A DNA stretch of 64,000 nucleotides. It comes from Muntiacus reevesi (lineage: Eukaryota > Chordata > Mammalia > Artiodactyla > Cervidae). Positions 11,837-22,965 of the stretch are shown here, piece by piece; position 1 is the first letter of the stretch, and each line of letters starts with the position of its first letter. The stretch covers positions 61,888,100-61,952,099 of the forward strand of contig NC_089257.1 of the NCBI RefSeq assembly GCF_963930625.1, read 5' to 3'. Position numbers and translations under genes: made by a program. The notes under the pieces are model-generated. The model searched no databases, was not told where the DNA came from, and worked only from the letters and a program-made list of their open reading frames with translations.

Positions 11837-12168
11837 TTATCTACCTATTTATTTTTGGCTGCACTGGGTCTTTGTTGCTACACACAGGCTTTCTCTAGCT
11901 GTGGTGAGCGGGGGCTACTCCCTAGTTGTGGTGCCGTGGCTTCTCTTGTTGCGGAGTCCAGGCTCCAGGGGCAGGGGCTTCAACAGCGGCAGCACATGTG
12001 TTCAGCAGTTCTGACTTGTTGGCTTGAGGGCACATGGGTTTCAGTAGTTATGGTCCATGGGCTTAGTTGCTCCGGGGCATGTGGGATCTTTTCAGACCAC
12101 GGATCAAACCCCTTGTTCCCTGTGTTGTCAAGCAGATTTTTATCCACTATGCTACCAGGGAAGTCCCC
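11837..12168 (-). mobile_element. CHR-like tRNA SINE, long form
   Basis: Reverse copy starting at TATTTATTTTTGGCTGCAC and ending at TACCAGGGAAGTCCCC. The internal GGCTTAGTTGCTCCGGGGC block marks the long form. The frames translated across it are artefacts. Confidence 0.78.
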
Positions 12169-12639
12169 CATTTTTTGTTATAGTATGAAGATACAGATGT
12201 AAAAGTTGCAGGGCTCACGCTAGTAACCAGAGGAATCAGAAGTTACCTCAGGAAATCTACAGTACACAATCTGCAAGTATAACAACCACGGTGCTATAAG
12301 CTCTCTGAAAACTGAGAATGAAGCAACACCAGAGGAAAGGGGGAATGAGTAGGAGGTAGCAGGGAGTAAAGGAGAAAAGCATTATCACACAATATGTAGG
12401 CAGTCTCAACTTTGCAAGGGGTCTAGTAATCAAGTACGACTGAAAAGGCCCATTGGAGCGAGCAAGCAGAAAAGGATGCCGAGTGGGTGCAGGTGGTTTC
12501 CAGCTGTCTGCAGAATAGATGGGGAGGTGGGGAGACTGTGTGCACAACTCTTCCAAGACAACTGTGAAGAGAAGAGAGCTAAGAGATTTAGAGATTTATG
12601 GTTTTTTTAAGGGGAAGAATTGGGAGACTCATACGTCAA

Positions 12640-13196
12640 AGGGAAAGTCGGCAGATATTGTACAACATCCCTTATATGTGAAATGAACTTACTTGCAAAA
12701 CAGAAAGAGATTCACAGACATGAACTTGCTGGATGGCGGGGGAAGAATGAAGGGAAGGGGAAGTTAGGAGATTTGGGATGGACAAGTACACACTGCTATA
12801 TTTAAAATGGATAACCAACAAGCACCTACTATATAGCACAGGGAACTTTCCTCAATGTTATGGAGCAGATTGGATGGGAGGGGAGTTTGGGGAAGAATGG
12901 ATACATTATATGTATGGCTTGAGTCCCTTCACTGTTTACCAGAAACTATCACAACCCTATTAATTGGCTATACCTCAATACAAAATAAAAAGTTTTAAAA
13001 ATAAATAAAATGGATAACCAACAAGGACCTACTGCACACGGAACTCTGCTCGATGTCATGTGGCAACCTGGATGGGAGGGGACTTTGGGGGTAAAATGGA
13101 TACACGTGTATGTATGGCTGAGTCCCTCTGCTGTCCTCCTGAAACTACCACAACATCGTTAACTGGCTATACCCCAATACAAAATAAATAGTTAAA
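12640..13196 (+). mobile_element. Two tandem L1 3'-end-like repeat copies
   Basis: The same tail unit appears twice, at about 12640-12996 and 13005-13196. Each copy has AATGGATAACCAACAAG and ends after a GGCTATACC..CAATACAAAATA block. The short A-rich junction suggests either a local duplication or two insertions at the same A-rich target. Confidence 0.6.
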
Positions 13197-14034
13197 AAAA
13201 GAAAAAGACAGGACTCCACCCAGGGAAAGTGACTGTGAATGTGATGAGGAAGAATACTGAATGGAAACACTTTCAATCCCTGATTTCCAACCTCAAACCG
13301 GTCCTTGAAGCTGCCTAACAACCCTACTGTCTGTCCACAGTTCATACACTCGCCCTCCCACCCACGGGGCCATACTGGCTAGTTCTCTAAGGGTTATCCC
13401 TAGACCAGTAGCCTCAGCATCACCCAGAATCTTCCTAGAAACTTAGATTCTCAGGCCCACCCAGCCCTCCAGAACCAGAAACTCTGGACGGGGCTTGAAC
13501 AGACGCTCTAGGTGATTCTGATACACACTCAAGGTTAAGTGTCCTGAGATGACTAGTGCATCAACACCCCCCAACTTCTCTAAATTTCTATCCCTTCTCC
13601 CATCCAGCTGACCTTGCTGCCTAATTCACTGAGGAAAAGAGGCCATCCGAAGAGAATCTCCACCAGGTTCCACCACGTCCATCCATCTCTCCGCCTTGGT
13701 GCCCATGCTGTGCTTCTCGTTTCTCATTCTGGATGCACGTTAGTGTCCTGACCAAAGCCAAGCTCTCATTCCGTAAGAGATTCCATCCGCTCATACTTCA
13801 TCAACAAAGTTGCTCCACTAATCTCTGTCCCGCATCATCTGACTCTACTGGCTTTTTCCCATCAATATATAAACGTACAACTATTTTTCCCACTTAAAAA
13901 ACTGTCTTTGTAACTCAACAAGACCCCACGGGGCCCTCCCAGCACAGAGCCACCTATATCCTCTGTCTTTCTCTTATTTGTAGAAAATCTTTAGCCTCCT
14001 AGGCCTTCCCAAAGAACAAATTTAATCAGAGAAG

Positions 14035-14870
14035 TGAGAAAATGCAGAATAAAAGGAAAACAGTCAAGCAAGACAATAAGAGTTTATCTATTAAACCAAG
14101 TCAAGGGGGACTTCCTGGTGGCCCAGTGGTCAAGACTGTGCTCCCAATGCAGGGGGCCCTGGCTCGGTCCCTGGTCAGGGAACTAGATCCCACACATGGC
14201 AACAAAGGCTCCTGCATGCCAAAACTAAGACCTGGCACAGCCAAGCACATTTTTCAAAAATAAGTAAACAAATAAACCAAGTCACGCACTTTAGTTCCTC
14301 CTCAAGGGTTATGGATAATATTCTGAGCCATATCCTTTTAGCTGTTCAGCAGATGCTGAAACCCTCACCATGTGCAAGAAGTTAACTACATGCTGACCAC
14401 AAACACTTAGACCCCACACAGTTGGAACTGAAAATGTGCAACTCAGACTGGGGCTTAAACCCATCGTCTTCTAACCGAGATCACACACTTGGTCTCAGGA
14501 CTTAACAAAACTCAGGTTATTGATGTCTCATCACAAAAAGAATTCAGTGAGAGACAAAGTGATAGGTAAAAATTGGACTTAGAACACACTCCACAAAGTG
14601 TAGGCCATCTCAGAAGGTGAGAGCGGCCTCAGCATATGGTGTTGTCAATTTTTACCTGGGTGGGTAATTTCATATGCTAATGAGTGGGAGGAGTATTCTA
14701 CCTATTTGGGGGAAGAGGTGGGAATTTCCAGGAATTTAGGCCACCACCCACTTTGACCTTTAGGGTTAGCTCTGAAGGGTCAAGGTGCTGGAGGGTGTGT
14801 CATTTAGATGCTAATGCATTATACTGAGCATATAAGGAAGCTCATTTGCCATCACTTCAAGGCAAACAAG
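14035..14870. mobile_element. Probable endogenous-retrovirus LTR-derived fragment
   Basis: The start (ATGCAGAATAAAAGGAAAAC) is closely similar to 19337 onward (ATGCAGAAATAAAGGAAAAC). Both continue through CAGTCAAG and a CCTCAAGGG block, so the two stretches belong to one repeat family. No retroviral gene remains. A SINE interrupts this copy at 14104. Family and strand are not settled. Confidence 0.4.
14104..14272 (+). mobile_element. CHR-like tRNA SINE with intact target-site duplication
   Basis: The element runs from GGGGGACTTCCTGGTGGCCC to an A-rich tail. It is flanked by a perfect 12-base direct repeat, TAAACCAAGTCA, at 14092-14103 and 14273-14284, the signature of LINE-mediated insertion. 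Confidence 0.9.
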
Positions 14871-14873
14871 ATA

Positions 14874-15497
14874 GGGAAACAATGAAAACAGTGAAAGACT
14901 TTATTTTCTTGGGCTCCAAAATCAATTCAGATGGTGACTGCAGCCATGAAATTAAAAGATGCTTGCTCCTTGGAAGCTATGACCAACCTAGACAGCACAT
15001 TAAAAAGCAGAGACATTAATTTGCCAACAAAGGTCTGTCTAGTCAAAACTATGGTTTTTCCAGTAGTTCATGTATGGATGTGAGAGTTGGGACTATAAAG
15101 AAAGCTGAGTGCCAAAGAATTGATGCTTTTGAATTACGCTGTTGGAGAAGACTCTTGAGTCCCTTGGACTGCAAGGATATCCAAACAATCAATCCTAAAG
15201 GAAATCAGTCCTGAATATTCATTGGAAGGACTGATGCTGAAACTGAAACTCCAACACTTTGGCCACCTGATGTGAAGAACTGACTCAATGAAAAAGAGCC
15301 TGATGCTGGGAAAGATTGAGGGCAGGAGGAGAAGGGGATGACAGAGGATGAGAGGGTTGGATGGCATCACCAACTCGATGGACATGAGTTTGAGTAAGCT
15401 CTGGGAGTTGGTGATGGACAAGGAAGCCTGACATGCTGCAGTCCATGGAGTCATAGAGTCGGACATGACTGAGCGACTGAACTGAACTAAACTGAAT
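14874..15497 (+). mobile_element. BovB LINE 3' end
   Basis: Forward copy of the BovB 3' region from ACAATGAAAACAGTGAAAGA to the terminal GACTGAGCGACTGAACTGAA, with the diagnostic TGGAGAAGACTCTTGAGTCC. It is 5'-truncated and has no intact reverse transcriptase. Confidence 0.92.
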
Positions 15498-15554
15498 GAG
15501 GCTCAAGGTCCACTGGAATCTTCTGCCATCTTGGACCTAGATGTTTCTAATCAG

Positions 15555-15768
15555 TTTGTCATGGTGGCTCAGTGGTAAAGAATCCACCTGCCAAAGAAGG
15601 AGACACAGGTTCAGTCCCTGGGTTGGGAAGATCCCCTGGAGATGGAAATGGCAACCCACTCCAATATTCTTGCCTGGGAAATCCCATGGACAGAAGAGCC
15701 TGGCAGGCTACAGTCCACCGGGTCATGAAAGAGTCGGACACAACTTAGTGACTAAACAACAATAATTC
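15555..15768 (+). mobile_element. BovA2-type SINE
   Basis: Forward copy from GGTGGCTCAGTGGTAAAGAA through GGAAGATCCCCTGGAGATGG to AGTCGGACACAACTTAGTG. It is close to full length. Confidence 0.9.
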
Positions 15769-15769
15769 T

Positions 15770-16295
15770 CTAAAACCATTTAATGTCGGAGATGTCAATG
15801 ACAAACTGGCACTTGCCATAGGCATTTGCCATCTTCCTCTGCAGGGATTGACTCCCGTGCTGTTGCAGCTGTTGATCTTCCACATGCCCTGAAGGAAGTT
15901 CAGGGTGGAAAACAGGAACTAGATACTTTGTGTTCCAGGAAAACTGGCAGAACAGGTCCTTAAATAGATAGATATTTTCAGGAACTGATTTTATGAGCCC
16001 AGTCCTTGCATCTCCTCCTATCTAGAAGAGCACTAAATCCCCTCATGGTGACATCAGCTCCTCATGGTTGGCAGAGAACTTCTGCAAAGGAAGTGCTTGA
16101 TTGTATGAATTCCCCCTTCACCAAAACCACATACAATGACCTCCCTATCACCTCACCTCATTGGAGCAATTTCTCAGAGCTACCTGAGGTGCAGCATCTC
16201 GGGCTGCAGTTCTCATTTTGCCCCCAAATAAAACTATTTTGCCCCCAATAAATCATAACTCTCACATTGTGTATCTTTTTTAAGTCGACAGAGAG
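15770..16295 (+). mobile_element. Probable LTR, 3' part
   Basis: Two AATAAA hexamers, at 16227-16232 and 16247-16252, precede the segment CACATTGTGTATCTTTTTTA. This resembles an R/U5 end of ruminant endogenous-retrovirus LTRs. No internal retroviral genes are visible. The 5' boundary is not determined. Confidence 0.45.
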
Positions 16296-16555
16296 CTCCA
16301 GGATTCAGTCCTTGCACATCTTTTCTTTCCTGTTTATATTTGCTCCCTTGGTGATTTCTTTTAATCTCATAGCTTTAAATAACATCCGTATGCTGATGAC
16401 TCTCAATTGTATATCTCCAACCCAGATCTTGCCAAACATGTAAATCCAACCTCTTTCTTGGTGTCTTGACACGCCTAATAGACATCTCAAACTTAATACG
16501 TGTTATATCAAGTTCCTGATCTTCCCCTCACTCCCAAATCTGCTCCTTCTGTGAT

Positions 16556-16775
16556 GTGTGTGTGCACGCGAGCACGTGCACACTCAGCTACTCGGTCTTG
16601 TCGACTCTCTGCGACCCCACGGACTGTGTAGCCTGCCAGGCTCCTCTGTCCATGGAATTTTCCGTGCAAGACTACTGGAGTGGGTTGCCATACTCCAGGA
16701 TCTTCCCAATCCAGGAATTAAAACCCGTGTCTCCTGGATTGGCAGGTAGATTCTTTACCACTGAGCCACCTAGAA
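16556..16775 (-). mobile_element. Bov-tA SINE
   Basis: Reverse copy with CTCTGCGACCCCACGGACTG, CCTGCCAGGCTCCTCTGTCC and a terminal TTTACCACTGAGCCACC. It interrupts the L2 element. Confidence 0.85.
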
Positions 16776-16779
16776 CAAA

Positions 16780-17540
16780 ATCTGACTACATGTTGGATCT
16801 TTCTTTTACTTTAATCTTTGCTTCCTGTTGCTTTTGTTCACTAACAGGATACTGTCTGTACATAATGGTCTGCAATAGGGAACCCTCCCTTCTGCCTGAA
16901 GATTAAACCAAAGTGCCTTTGTTTAGGGAGACATCCGGATCTTGTCCACCTGTGAATGGCTATTAGAAAGAATAAATTAACACATTTCCTTCCCTTTATT
17001 ACCCAAGACTGGTCATTCCAGGAGATATTTGCAAGATTTATGACCTTTTTGGGCTTTCTAGGTGGCTCAGTGGTAAAGGATCTGCCTGCCAATGCAGGGG
17101 ACTTGGGTTTGATCCCTGGATTGGAAAGATCCCATCCTGGCAGGCTACAGTTCATGGGGTCGCAAAGAGGCGGACACGACTGAGCAACTTCACTTCACTT
17201 CACTTCTTGGAGGAGGAAATGGCATCCACTCCAGTATTCTTGTCTGGGAAATCCCATGGACAGAGAAACCTGGTAGGCTACAGTCCATGGGGTCACAAAA
17301 GAGTTGGACATGACTGAGCATACACACACGGCCTTTTAAAATACCTTACTTCCTCACCTCCTCCCCCTCTCTGTTCTATAAAAGACACCCAGACCCCGAC
17401 AAGATATTTTTTTGAGACACTAGTCTGCCATCTTCTCTGCCAACTTTCCAAATAAAGTCACTATTCCTCGCCTCAGCACCTTGTCTCCCAATTTACTGGC
17501 CTGTTGTGCATGGAGCACAGAGAGCTAGGACTCAGTAAAA
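16780..17540 (+). mobile_element. ERV-type solo LTR carrying a SINE
   Basis: A U3-like region is followed by a TATA box (CTATAAAAG at about 17376), a poly(A) signal AATAAAG near 17451 and a U5-like segment with TGTCTCCCAATTTACTGGCC. No gag, pol or env sequence flanks it, so it is most likely a solo LTR. The Bov-tA at 17055-17325 lies in its U3 part. Exact ends are uncertain. Confidence 0.6.
17055..17325 (+). mobile_element. Bov-tA SINE, rearranged
   Basis: It has a GGTGGCTCAGTGGTAAAGG start and two successive 3'-end blocks: TACAGTTCATGGGGTCGC near 17145 and TACAGTCCATGGGGTCAC near 17280. It appears to be a partial tandem or a SINE inserted in a SINE. Confidence 0.75.
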
Positions 17541-17789
17541 CTGCCACAGCCTATACATACTCAGTTAATGGTCAGGCCGAAAATTCCTCCCTTTTTCTCA
17601 TGCCACCCAATCCATCAGGAAACCCTATTGGCTCTGTATTCAAAACATCTAGAATCCAACTGCTTCTCACCTCCTCTCCTGTTACCACACTAACCAGAGT
17701 CACCATCAACTCTCATGGGATGACAGTAGTGACCTACTTGATCTCCTGCTTCTACTCTGACTCTCTTCAGATCTGTCCTCCATTCACTG

Positions 17790-18165
17790 TGGGGTCCCAT
17801 ACCAAGGTCACAGATACAAGACCTTGAACCAAGGCCATCTATGGAATTAACTGAACCCAGCTGTAACCGTTGCCAAAAGCCCCCCTAATCCTTACAGGCA
17901 GCTTCCTGACCCCAAATTAGGCAAAAATACTCACCCTAACCAATCACCTAATGCAACCTTTCCAGCAGGAATTTTTTGTCTTGAGGCTATAAAAATTGGT
18001 TACTAACCCACAAAAACTGTCAACTCTCCCTGACCTGTCAAAAGGTCAGCCTGCTGCACTTGAAGCACCTTAAACTCACTCCCTTCTGAAATACTCTGTG
18101 TCTGAAAATTCTTATCCAACCTAGGCTCAGGCTGCCATGACATACAATAGTTTTAGGGACTCTGT
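17790..18165 (+). mobile_element. Second ERV-like LTR
   Basis: A TATA-like CTATAAAAATTGG at about 17987 sits between a C/A-rich upstream part and a downstream stretch with AAAAGGTCAGCCTGCTGC. It interrupts the L2 pieces on either side. The family is uncertain and no open viral gene is present. Confidence 0.4.
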
Positions 18166-18228
18166 TAAAGGAAATATCAGATCTATGTCCCTCCTCTGTT
18201 CAATGGCTCCTATCTCAGAGTAAAAGTT

Positions 18229-18665
18229 CAGTTCAGTTCAGTACGTGTCCAACTCTTTAGGACACTATGGACTGCAGCACACCAGGCTTCCTGTCCATCA
18301 CCAACTCCTGGAGCTTACTCAAACTCATATCCATCAAGTCGGTGATGCCATCCAACCATCTCATCCTCTGTCGTCCCCTTCTCCTTCTATCTTCAGTCTT
18401 GCCCAGCATCAGGCTCTTTTCCAATGAGTCAGTTCTTCACATGAGGTGGCCAAAGTATTGGAGTTTCAGCTTCAGCATCAGTCCTCCCAATGAATATTCA
18501 GGACTGATTTCCTTTAGGATGGACTGGTTGGATCTCCTTGAAGTCCAAGGGACTCTGAAGAGTCTTTTCCCACACCACAGTTCAAAAGCATCAATTCTTT
18601 GGTGCTCAGCTTTCTTTATAGTCCAACTCTCACATCCATATATGACTACTAGAAATCTTCTTTCC
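18229..18665 (-). mobile_element. BovB LINE 3' end with target-site duplication
   Basis: Reverse BovB from the iterated CAGTT units through AGTATTGGAGTTTCAGCTTC. It is bracketed by the 10-base direct repeat AGTAAAAGTT at 18219-18228 and 18666-18675, which fixes both ends of the insertion inside the L2. Confidence 0.92.
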
Positions 18666-19169
18666 AGTAAAAGTTAAAGTCACTGAAATGCTCTTTGGAT
18701 CCAACAAGGGTGTTCCCTTATCTCTTTGACTTCATCTTCCACTCTCTAGCTTGCCCTCTTTCACTCCAACCGCACTGATCTTCATTCTCTTCCTCAAAGG
18801 CGGCCTATCTCAGGACATTTGCAGTACTGTTCCCTCTGTTTCAAATACTCTCTGCCCAGACATCCAGACAGCTCACTCCCTTAGCTCCTTTGGGTTATGC
18901 AAAGTCACTTTATCATTGGGGCCATCTCTGATATCACCCGACACACTGTATCATCCTCCCTGCTTTATTTGCCTCTATCACTCTGACTGCCATCCAATAC
19001 TATGCATTTTACTTATTTCCTTATTTGCTTATTGTCTTCTACTTCTACTAGAATGTAAGCCCCTTAAAGGCAAGGACTTTGCCTGTTTTGTTCACTGCTG
19101 TATTCCCACTTCCAGGAAGATTACCCAGCATGTCCAGTAGCTCTCTGTAAAATGCAATGGAATGAGGGT

Positions 19170-20335
19170 CCTAAGGTAAACAGAGTAGGTGGTCCCTGGA
19201 GAAAGAGAACTAGGCATGGCTTTCTTGACAGAAGAGAAGCCATTTTTGGCCAAAGCTGTTTTGTCATCTAAGCCTGGCCTCAGCGGCAGCTCTTGAACAG
19301 GTCTCAGTGATCAATGACCTTAAGTGAAGGGAAAGAATGCAGAAATAAAGGAAAACCAGTCAAGAAACAATTGCTCAGCTAACTAATAGTAAACAATAGT
19401 TTAATAAAAAGAGTCCTAGTACTTCCTCAAGGGATATATATAAGAATCTGATATCAATCTTTTAGTTCAACTGGATCTAAGGTCCTCACCAAGGTAGAGG
19501 ATAACTATCTGCTGAGACCCTAGACAGGTCTGAATCCAGGGAATGATGCTGACCTTTTCCAACACTCTGACTTCAATCAACTAAGGCTCTCTGTTAAAAA
19601 GCAGAGATATCACTTTGCCGACAAATTCCGTCTAGTCAAAACTATGGTTTTTCCAGTTGTCATGTATGGATGTGATAGTTGGACTATAAAGAAAGCTGAC
19701 CACCAAAGACTTGATGCTTTTGAACTGTGGTGTTGGAGAAGACTCTTGAGTCCCTTGGACTGCAAGGCTATCCAACCAGTCAATCCTAAAGGAAATGAGT
19801 CCTGACTATTCATTGGAAGGACTGCTGCTGAAGCTGAAACTCCAATACTTTGACCACCTGATGCGAAGAATTGACTCACTGAAAAAGAGCCTGATGCTGG
19901 GAAAGACTGAAGGCAGGAGAAGGGGACCACATGATGAGATGGTTGAGTGACATCACGTACTCGATGGACATGATTTTGAGCAATCGAAGCCTGGTGTGCT
20001 GCAGTCCATGGGGTCGCAATGAGTCAATGACTGAGGGGCTGAACCAAACTGAAGTCTGTTAACCTTTGATCCAATTCTCTGCGGAATTCCGCTTAAGCCC
20101 CTTCATGAATATGCATACACTGCTCAATCCCTTTCATGAATATGCATGTACTCTTAGCTTAAAACTTCCCCAATTTTGCTGTTCAGGGACACACTGCTTG
20201 GGGAAAGATCGCACGTACCCTCCTTACTTGCTGCAAGTAATAAATTCTTCCTTCTCCTGATCTTTTGACTTGGTTGTGTCTTTTGGCTTGACACCCACCA
20301 AAAGGGGAACCCGGTTTGGGGGTAACAATAAGGAA
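19170..20335 (+). mobile_element. ERV LTR interrupted by BovB
   Basis: The left part (about 19170-19585) shares sequence with 14035 onward. The right part (about 20056-20335) ends with AATAAATTCTTCCTTCTCC, then TTGACTTGGTTGTGTCTTTT, a typical R/U5 end of ruminant ERV LTRs. A BovB insertion separates the halves. No viral reading frame is visible. Confidence 0.55.
19590..20055 (+). mobile_element. BovB LINE 3' end
   Basis: Forward copy from AGCAGAGATATCACTTTGCC to GTCAATGACTGAGGGGCTGA. It lies inside an LTR, so it is the younger of the two. Confidence 0.9.
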
Positions 20336-21059
20336 ACAAAAGAGCTGAGATCTGGAAGACATTTGTCTTGCACAAGAGGGACACAGCTCTCACTGCTCCT
20401 GGAGCAGAGGTAAGAATGAATTCAGCTATGTTTGTAGGCAGAACTTTGAGGATTTCCCTCCTGATTGTCTCTAGTTCCTCAGGTAAACAGGAGACAAGGA
20501 GGGACTTGGGAGAGTGGTAATGGACAAATGCCAGCTGTAGAGAATAAGAGAAGCAGTTAAGGACACTTGGAAGGACTGATGGTCCAGGTGAAATTGAAAA
20601 CCTTGGACTTGCCTTGGCACCAATCTACCTGGCCGTGTGGTTTTCTTCACGGTGGAGGAAAGGGGAGAAAGTTATATACACAGAATGAAAGTGACAAAAA
20701 ATCAAGTTTCCTTTGGCTTTTTCTTGAAAGACAAAAAGAGAATCTCTTCTACTGACCCAGTGCTACCGTTTACCCACTTCAGGAAACACCACCAATCACT
20801 CGTCTCATGTTAGTAAAATAAGCAGAGAGTGTCTTAAAGAGCAGAGAAGAAGGGAAGAGGCAGAAGAACTGGCCCTCTCCCAGTCGGGTGGGAAGGAGTT
20901 GGAACATTTAGCCTTCCCTAAAAACTGAAAGCTGATATGAATGCCCTGGGGTTCAACGCTGAGCCTTCTCCCCGTGACCCTTCCTCTTTCCCAATACCTT
21001 CCAGCTGTCCCGTCGTGTCATATTCAGGTCCACTTCAGGTGCTCCAACCACCCCCTCCA

Positions 21060-21440
21060 AGCTCCTGTGCCTTTTCTCCACGTGGTTCTCTGTGTATGTC
21101 GGTCGCCTGGGAGATCCTGGTTGGGCGGGGCTCTGATGACGTCACAATAGGAGCAAGCCAATCGCCGTGACGCGTCTCGGTGACGCGAGACGCGAGGTGT
21201 GGCTTTGCCGGCCCCGGCGCAATGAGGCGGCGGCCCGCTGGGTGGCGCCGATTTCCCGGGGAGGTCCTCTCTGGGCCCCCGGCGGAGGTGGGGTAGAGGC
21301 GGGCAAGAGCCGAGGCCAGGGAGCCCTCTGCGTCAGCGGCTGTTCACTGCGCCGCTCCAGTACCAGCCGGGACTCACCCGTAGCTCCATGCTTGTGCCCG
21401 GCTCGACTCATCCATCCGCGAAGAATAGGCAGGTACGTGC
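21060..21440. promoter_or_regulatory. USP2: CpG-island promoter, probable USP2 upstream promoter (possibly bidirectional)
   Basis: This short CpG-dense block stands out from AT-richer flanks. It contains a canonical E-box CACGTG (21079-21084), a GC box near 21123, a perfect palindromic CRE TGACGTCA (21137-21144) and a CCAAT box (21158-21162). A strong splice donor follows at 21433 (GGCAG|GTACGT). Its distance from the USP2 coding exons fits the known gene length. In human, the USP2-AS1 lncRNA starts nearby in the opposite direction, so a shared promoter is possible; that part is inference. Confidence 0.65.
21200..21432 (+). other. USP2: Candidate non-coding first exon of USP2
   Basis: This is the interval from the CRE/CCAAT cluster to the donor at 21433. 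The start is a guess from promoter-element spacing. It would splice to the acceptor at 29586-29587. No conserved coding potential is visible in its frames. Confidence 0.4.
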
Positions 21441-22799
21441 CACCTGTCGGAGGCTGGGGAGGGGAGGATACGGAGGGCAGTGCCGTTTGAGGCTCCGAAA
21501 GTGAGGTGTCAACGACCGCCTGGGCAGAATGGGCACTAGAAATGTAGGGCAAATGCCAGCTGCGCTGAGGATCTCCAGCTGTGGGTGCCAGTTGTGTGTG
21601 TGAGCCGACAGCTCAGGGTGCCAGGGAGAGCCATCTGTGTGCTGATCGGCGTGTTCTAAGGAAACGCTGCCTGAGCAGGACCATATCTCCGAGCCCTGTG
21701 TGGGATGTGGCGGAGAGTGATGCCTGGACCCTGACAACCCCCTCCCCACGTGTGCGTGGCAGCTTTCTTACTCCCTCCTCTCAAAGCTCCTGGGGGCTTG
21801 TCTCTGGTCGGTTTGCCAAAGGGGGTAGGGTTGGGGGGGGGGGGCAGTAGTTAAGTGGAAGAGGGGTAGATTTTCCACCAATCCCAAACCAGAAAGAGGC
21901 ATCTTTGAAATTCTCACCAATCCCAAACCAGAATCAGGCACGCGATGCTCCAAGGCAAGTAACTTATACTCAACAGCCTAAGGAAGTCCTGCCCAACCCA
22001 TTCTGGCTGTCCTCTAAGGAGGAGCATCTACCTCCTGACCTGGCCGCTCTTAGAATGGGACTGAGCTGGAGATCCTGCCCATGCTCATCTCCCCAGGCAC
22101 AGGCAGGAGAAGGTCCCCAGAGTCCTCCACATGTACAGTGGAGGAAGGAGAGCTGGTTGGGCTGGGGCTGGAGCAGTCACCATTCCTTTGATGCTGTAGA
22201 TGATGCCAGACTGGAGTCGGAATGAGGACTGGAATGAGGGCTGGGGACGAGGGCGTCCTCTGAAGTGCATCGTCAGGACCTGAGCTGAGTCAGTAGTCTC
22301 TGCTGAGACAGGGTGGAGGCACCATCCCGGGTACTCCCAGTCCCCAGGGAGAGCCATCGAGAAACAGGAGAAACAGACTGGGAGCTGACAAGAGCACCAA
22401 GGCCCGAGAGGTTAAGAATCCTGCACCTTCCTCCTGTGACCCTGCCCAGCCAGCCCGGCTCTGTAGGCTCGGGATCCTGAACACTCCTCCAGGTAGAGTG
22501 GAACCACTCCAGAGCAGCCAGGTTTGCTCCTGGTAGCCTGGGGGAAGCTACACTTGCTATATTTTTCTAGGTAGAGAAGGAAAGAGCCCAAGTGGGCCTG
22601 GCCCTTCTCTGATGGGTGGACTGCATATCTGGGAATAGGGCAAGCCTCATTTGCCTTGCCAGCTATGGGACACAGATCAGCTCGGAAAACCATGGCAGTT
22701 TTCTGACATGAGAACAGTCCCACGGGGTGGCCTGGAGGAACCTTTTTTCCCTAGCAAGGTTCACGCGACAAATGCTACCACTAATTATAAGTGGAAGTA

Positions 22800-22965
22800 T
22801 TCGATTTAGTAGTAATGATCATTTATTAAATTCTTACTATGTGCCAGGAAATTAACAAGCATTATTTAATCCTCACCTCCATGAGGTATATCATTATTAT
22901 TACTCCCGTTTTAAGACTAAATAAGGTTTGGACCACTTAAATGACCACTTAAATGTCTCCGAGGC
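22800..22965. repeat. MIR-like ancient SINE
   Basis: ACTATGTGCCAGGAAATTAA, then TCACCTCCATGAGGTATATC, follow the usual order of the MIR 3' half. Confidence 0.6.

Larger units (their letters stand above)
16300..19145 (-). mobile_element. Old L2 LINE, split by four later insertions
   Basis: Segments at about 16300-16555, 17560-17785, 18165-18228 and 18676-19145 read as consecutive pieces of a minus-strand L2. The last one ends in the typical GAATGTAAGCCCCTTAAAGG and TTCACTGCTGTATTCCCA motifs. Between the pieces sit a Bov-tA, an LTR, a second LTR and a BovB. This is a reconstruction by eye. Confidence 0.55.
1266..21060. other. THY1-USP2 intergenic region, repeat-rich
   Basis: I see no coding gene here. 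Most recognisable sequence is interspersed repeats, listed separately. The stretches at about 1270-2180, 2400-2890, 7430-8870, 11220-11610, 12175-12640, 13200-14030 and 20335-21060 show nothing I recognise. Long frames in this interval fall inside BovB, SINE or LTR sequence, or are isolated and lack gene-like features. Confidence 0.7.

Noticed and set aside
14035..20335. Coding endogenous retrovirus
   Set aside because: Only LTR-like pieces with TATA and poly(A) motifs are visible. No gag, pol or env frame was found between them.
21142..21552. 136-codon minus-strand frame as a possible antisense protein
   Set aside because: It crosses the CpG-island promoter, has shadow frames on the other strand and no recognisable domain. 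A non-coding antisense RNA remains possible.
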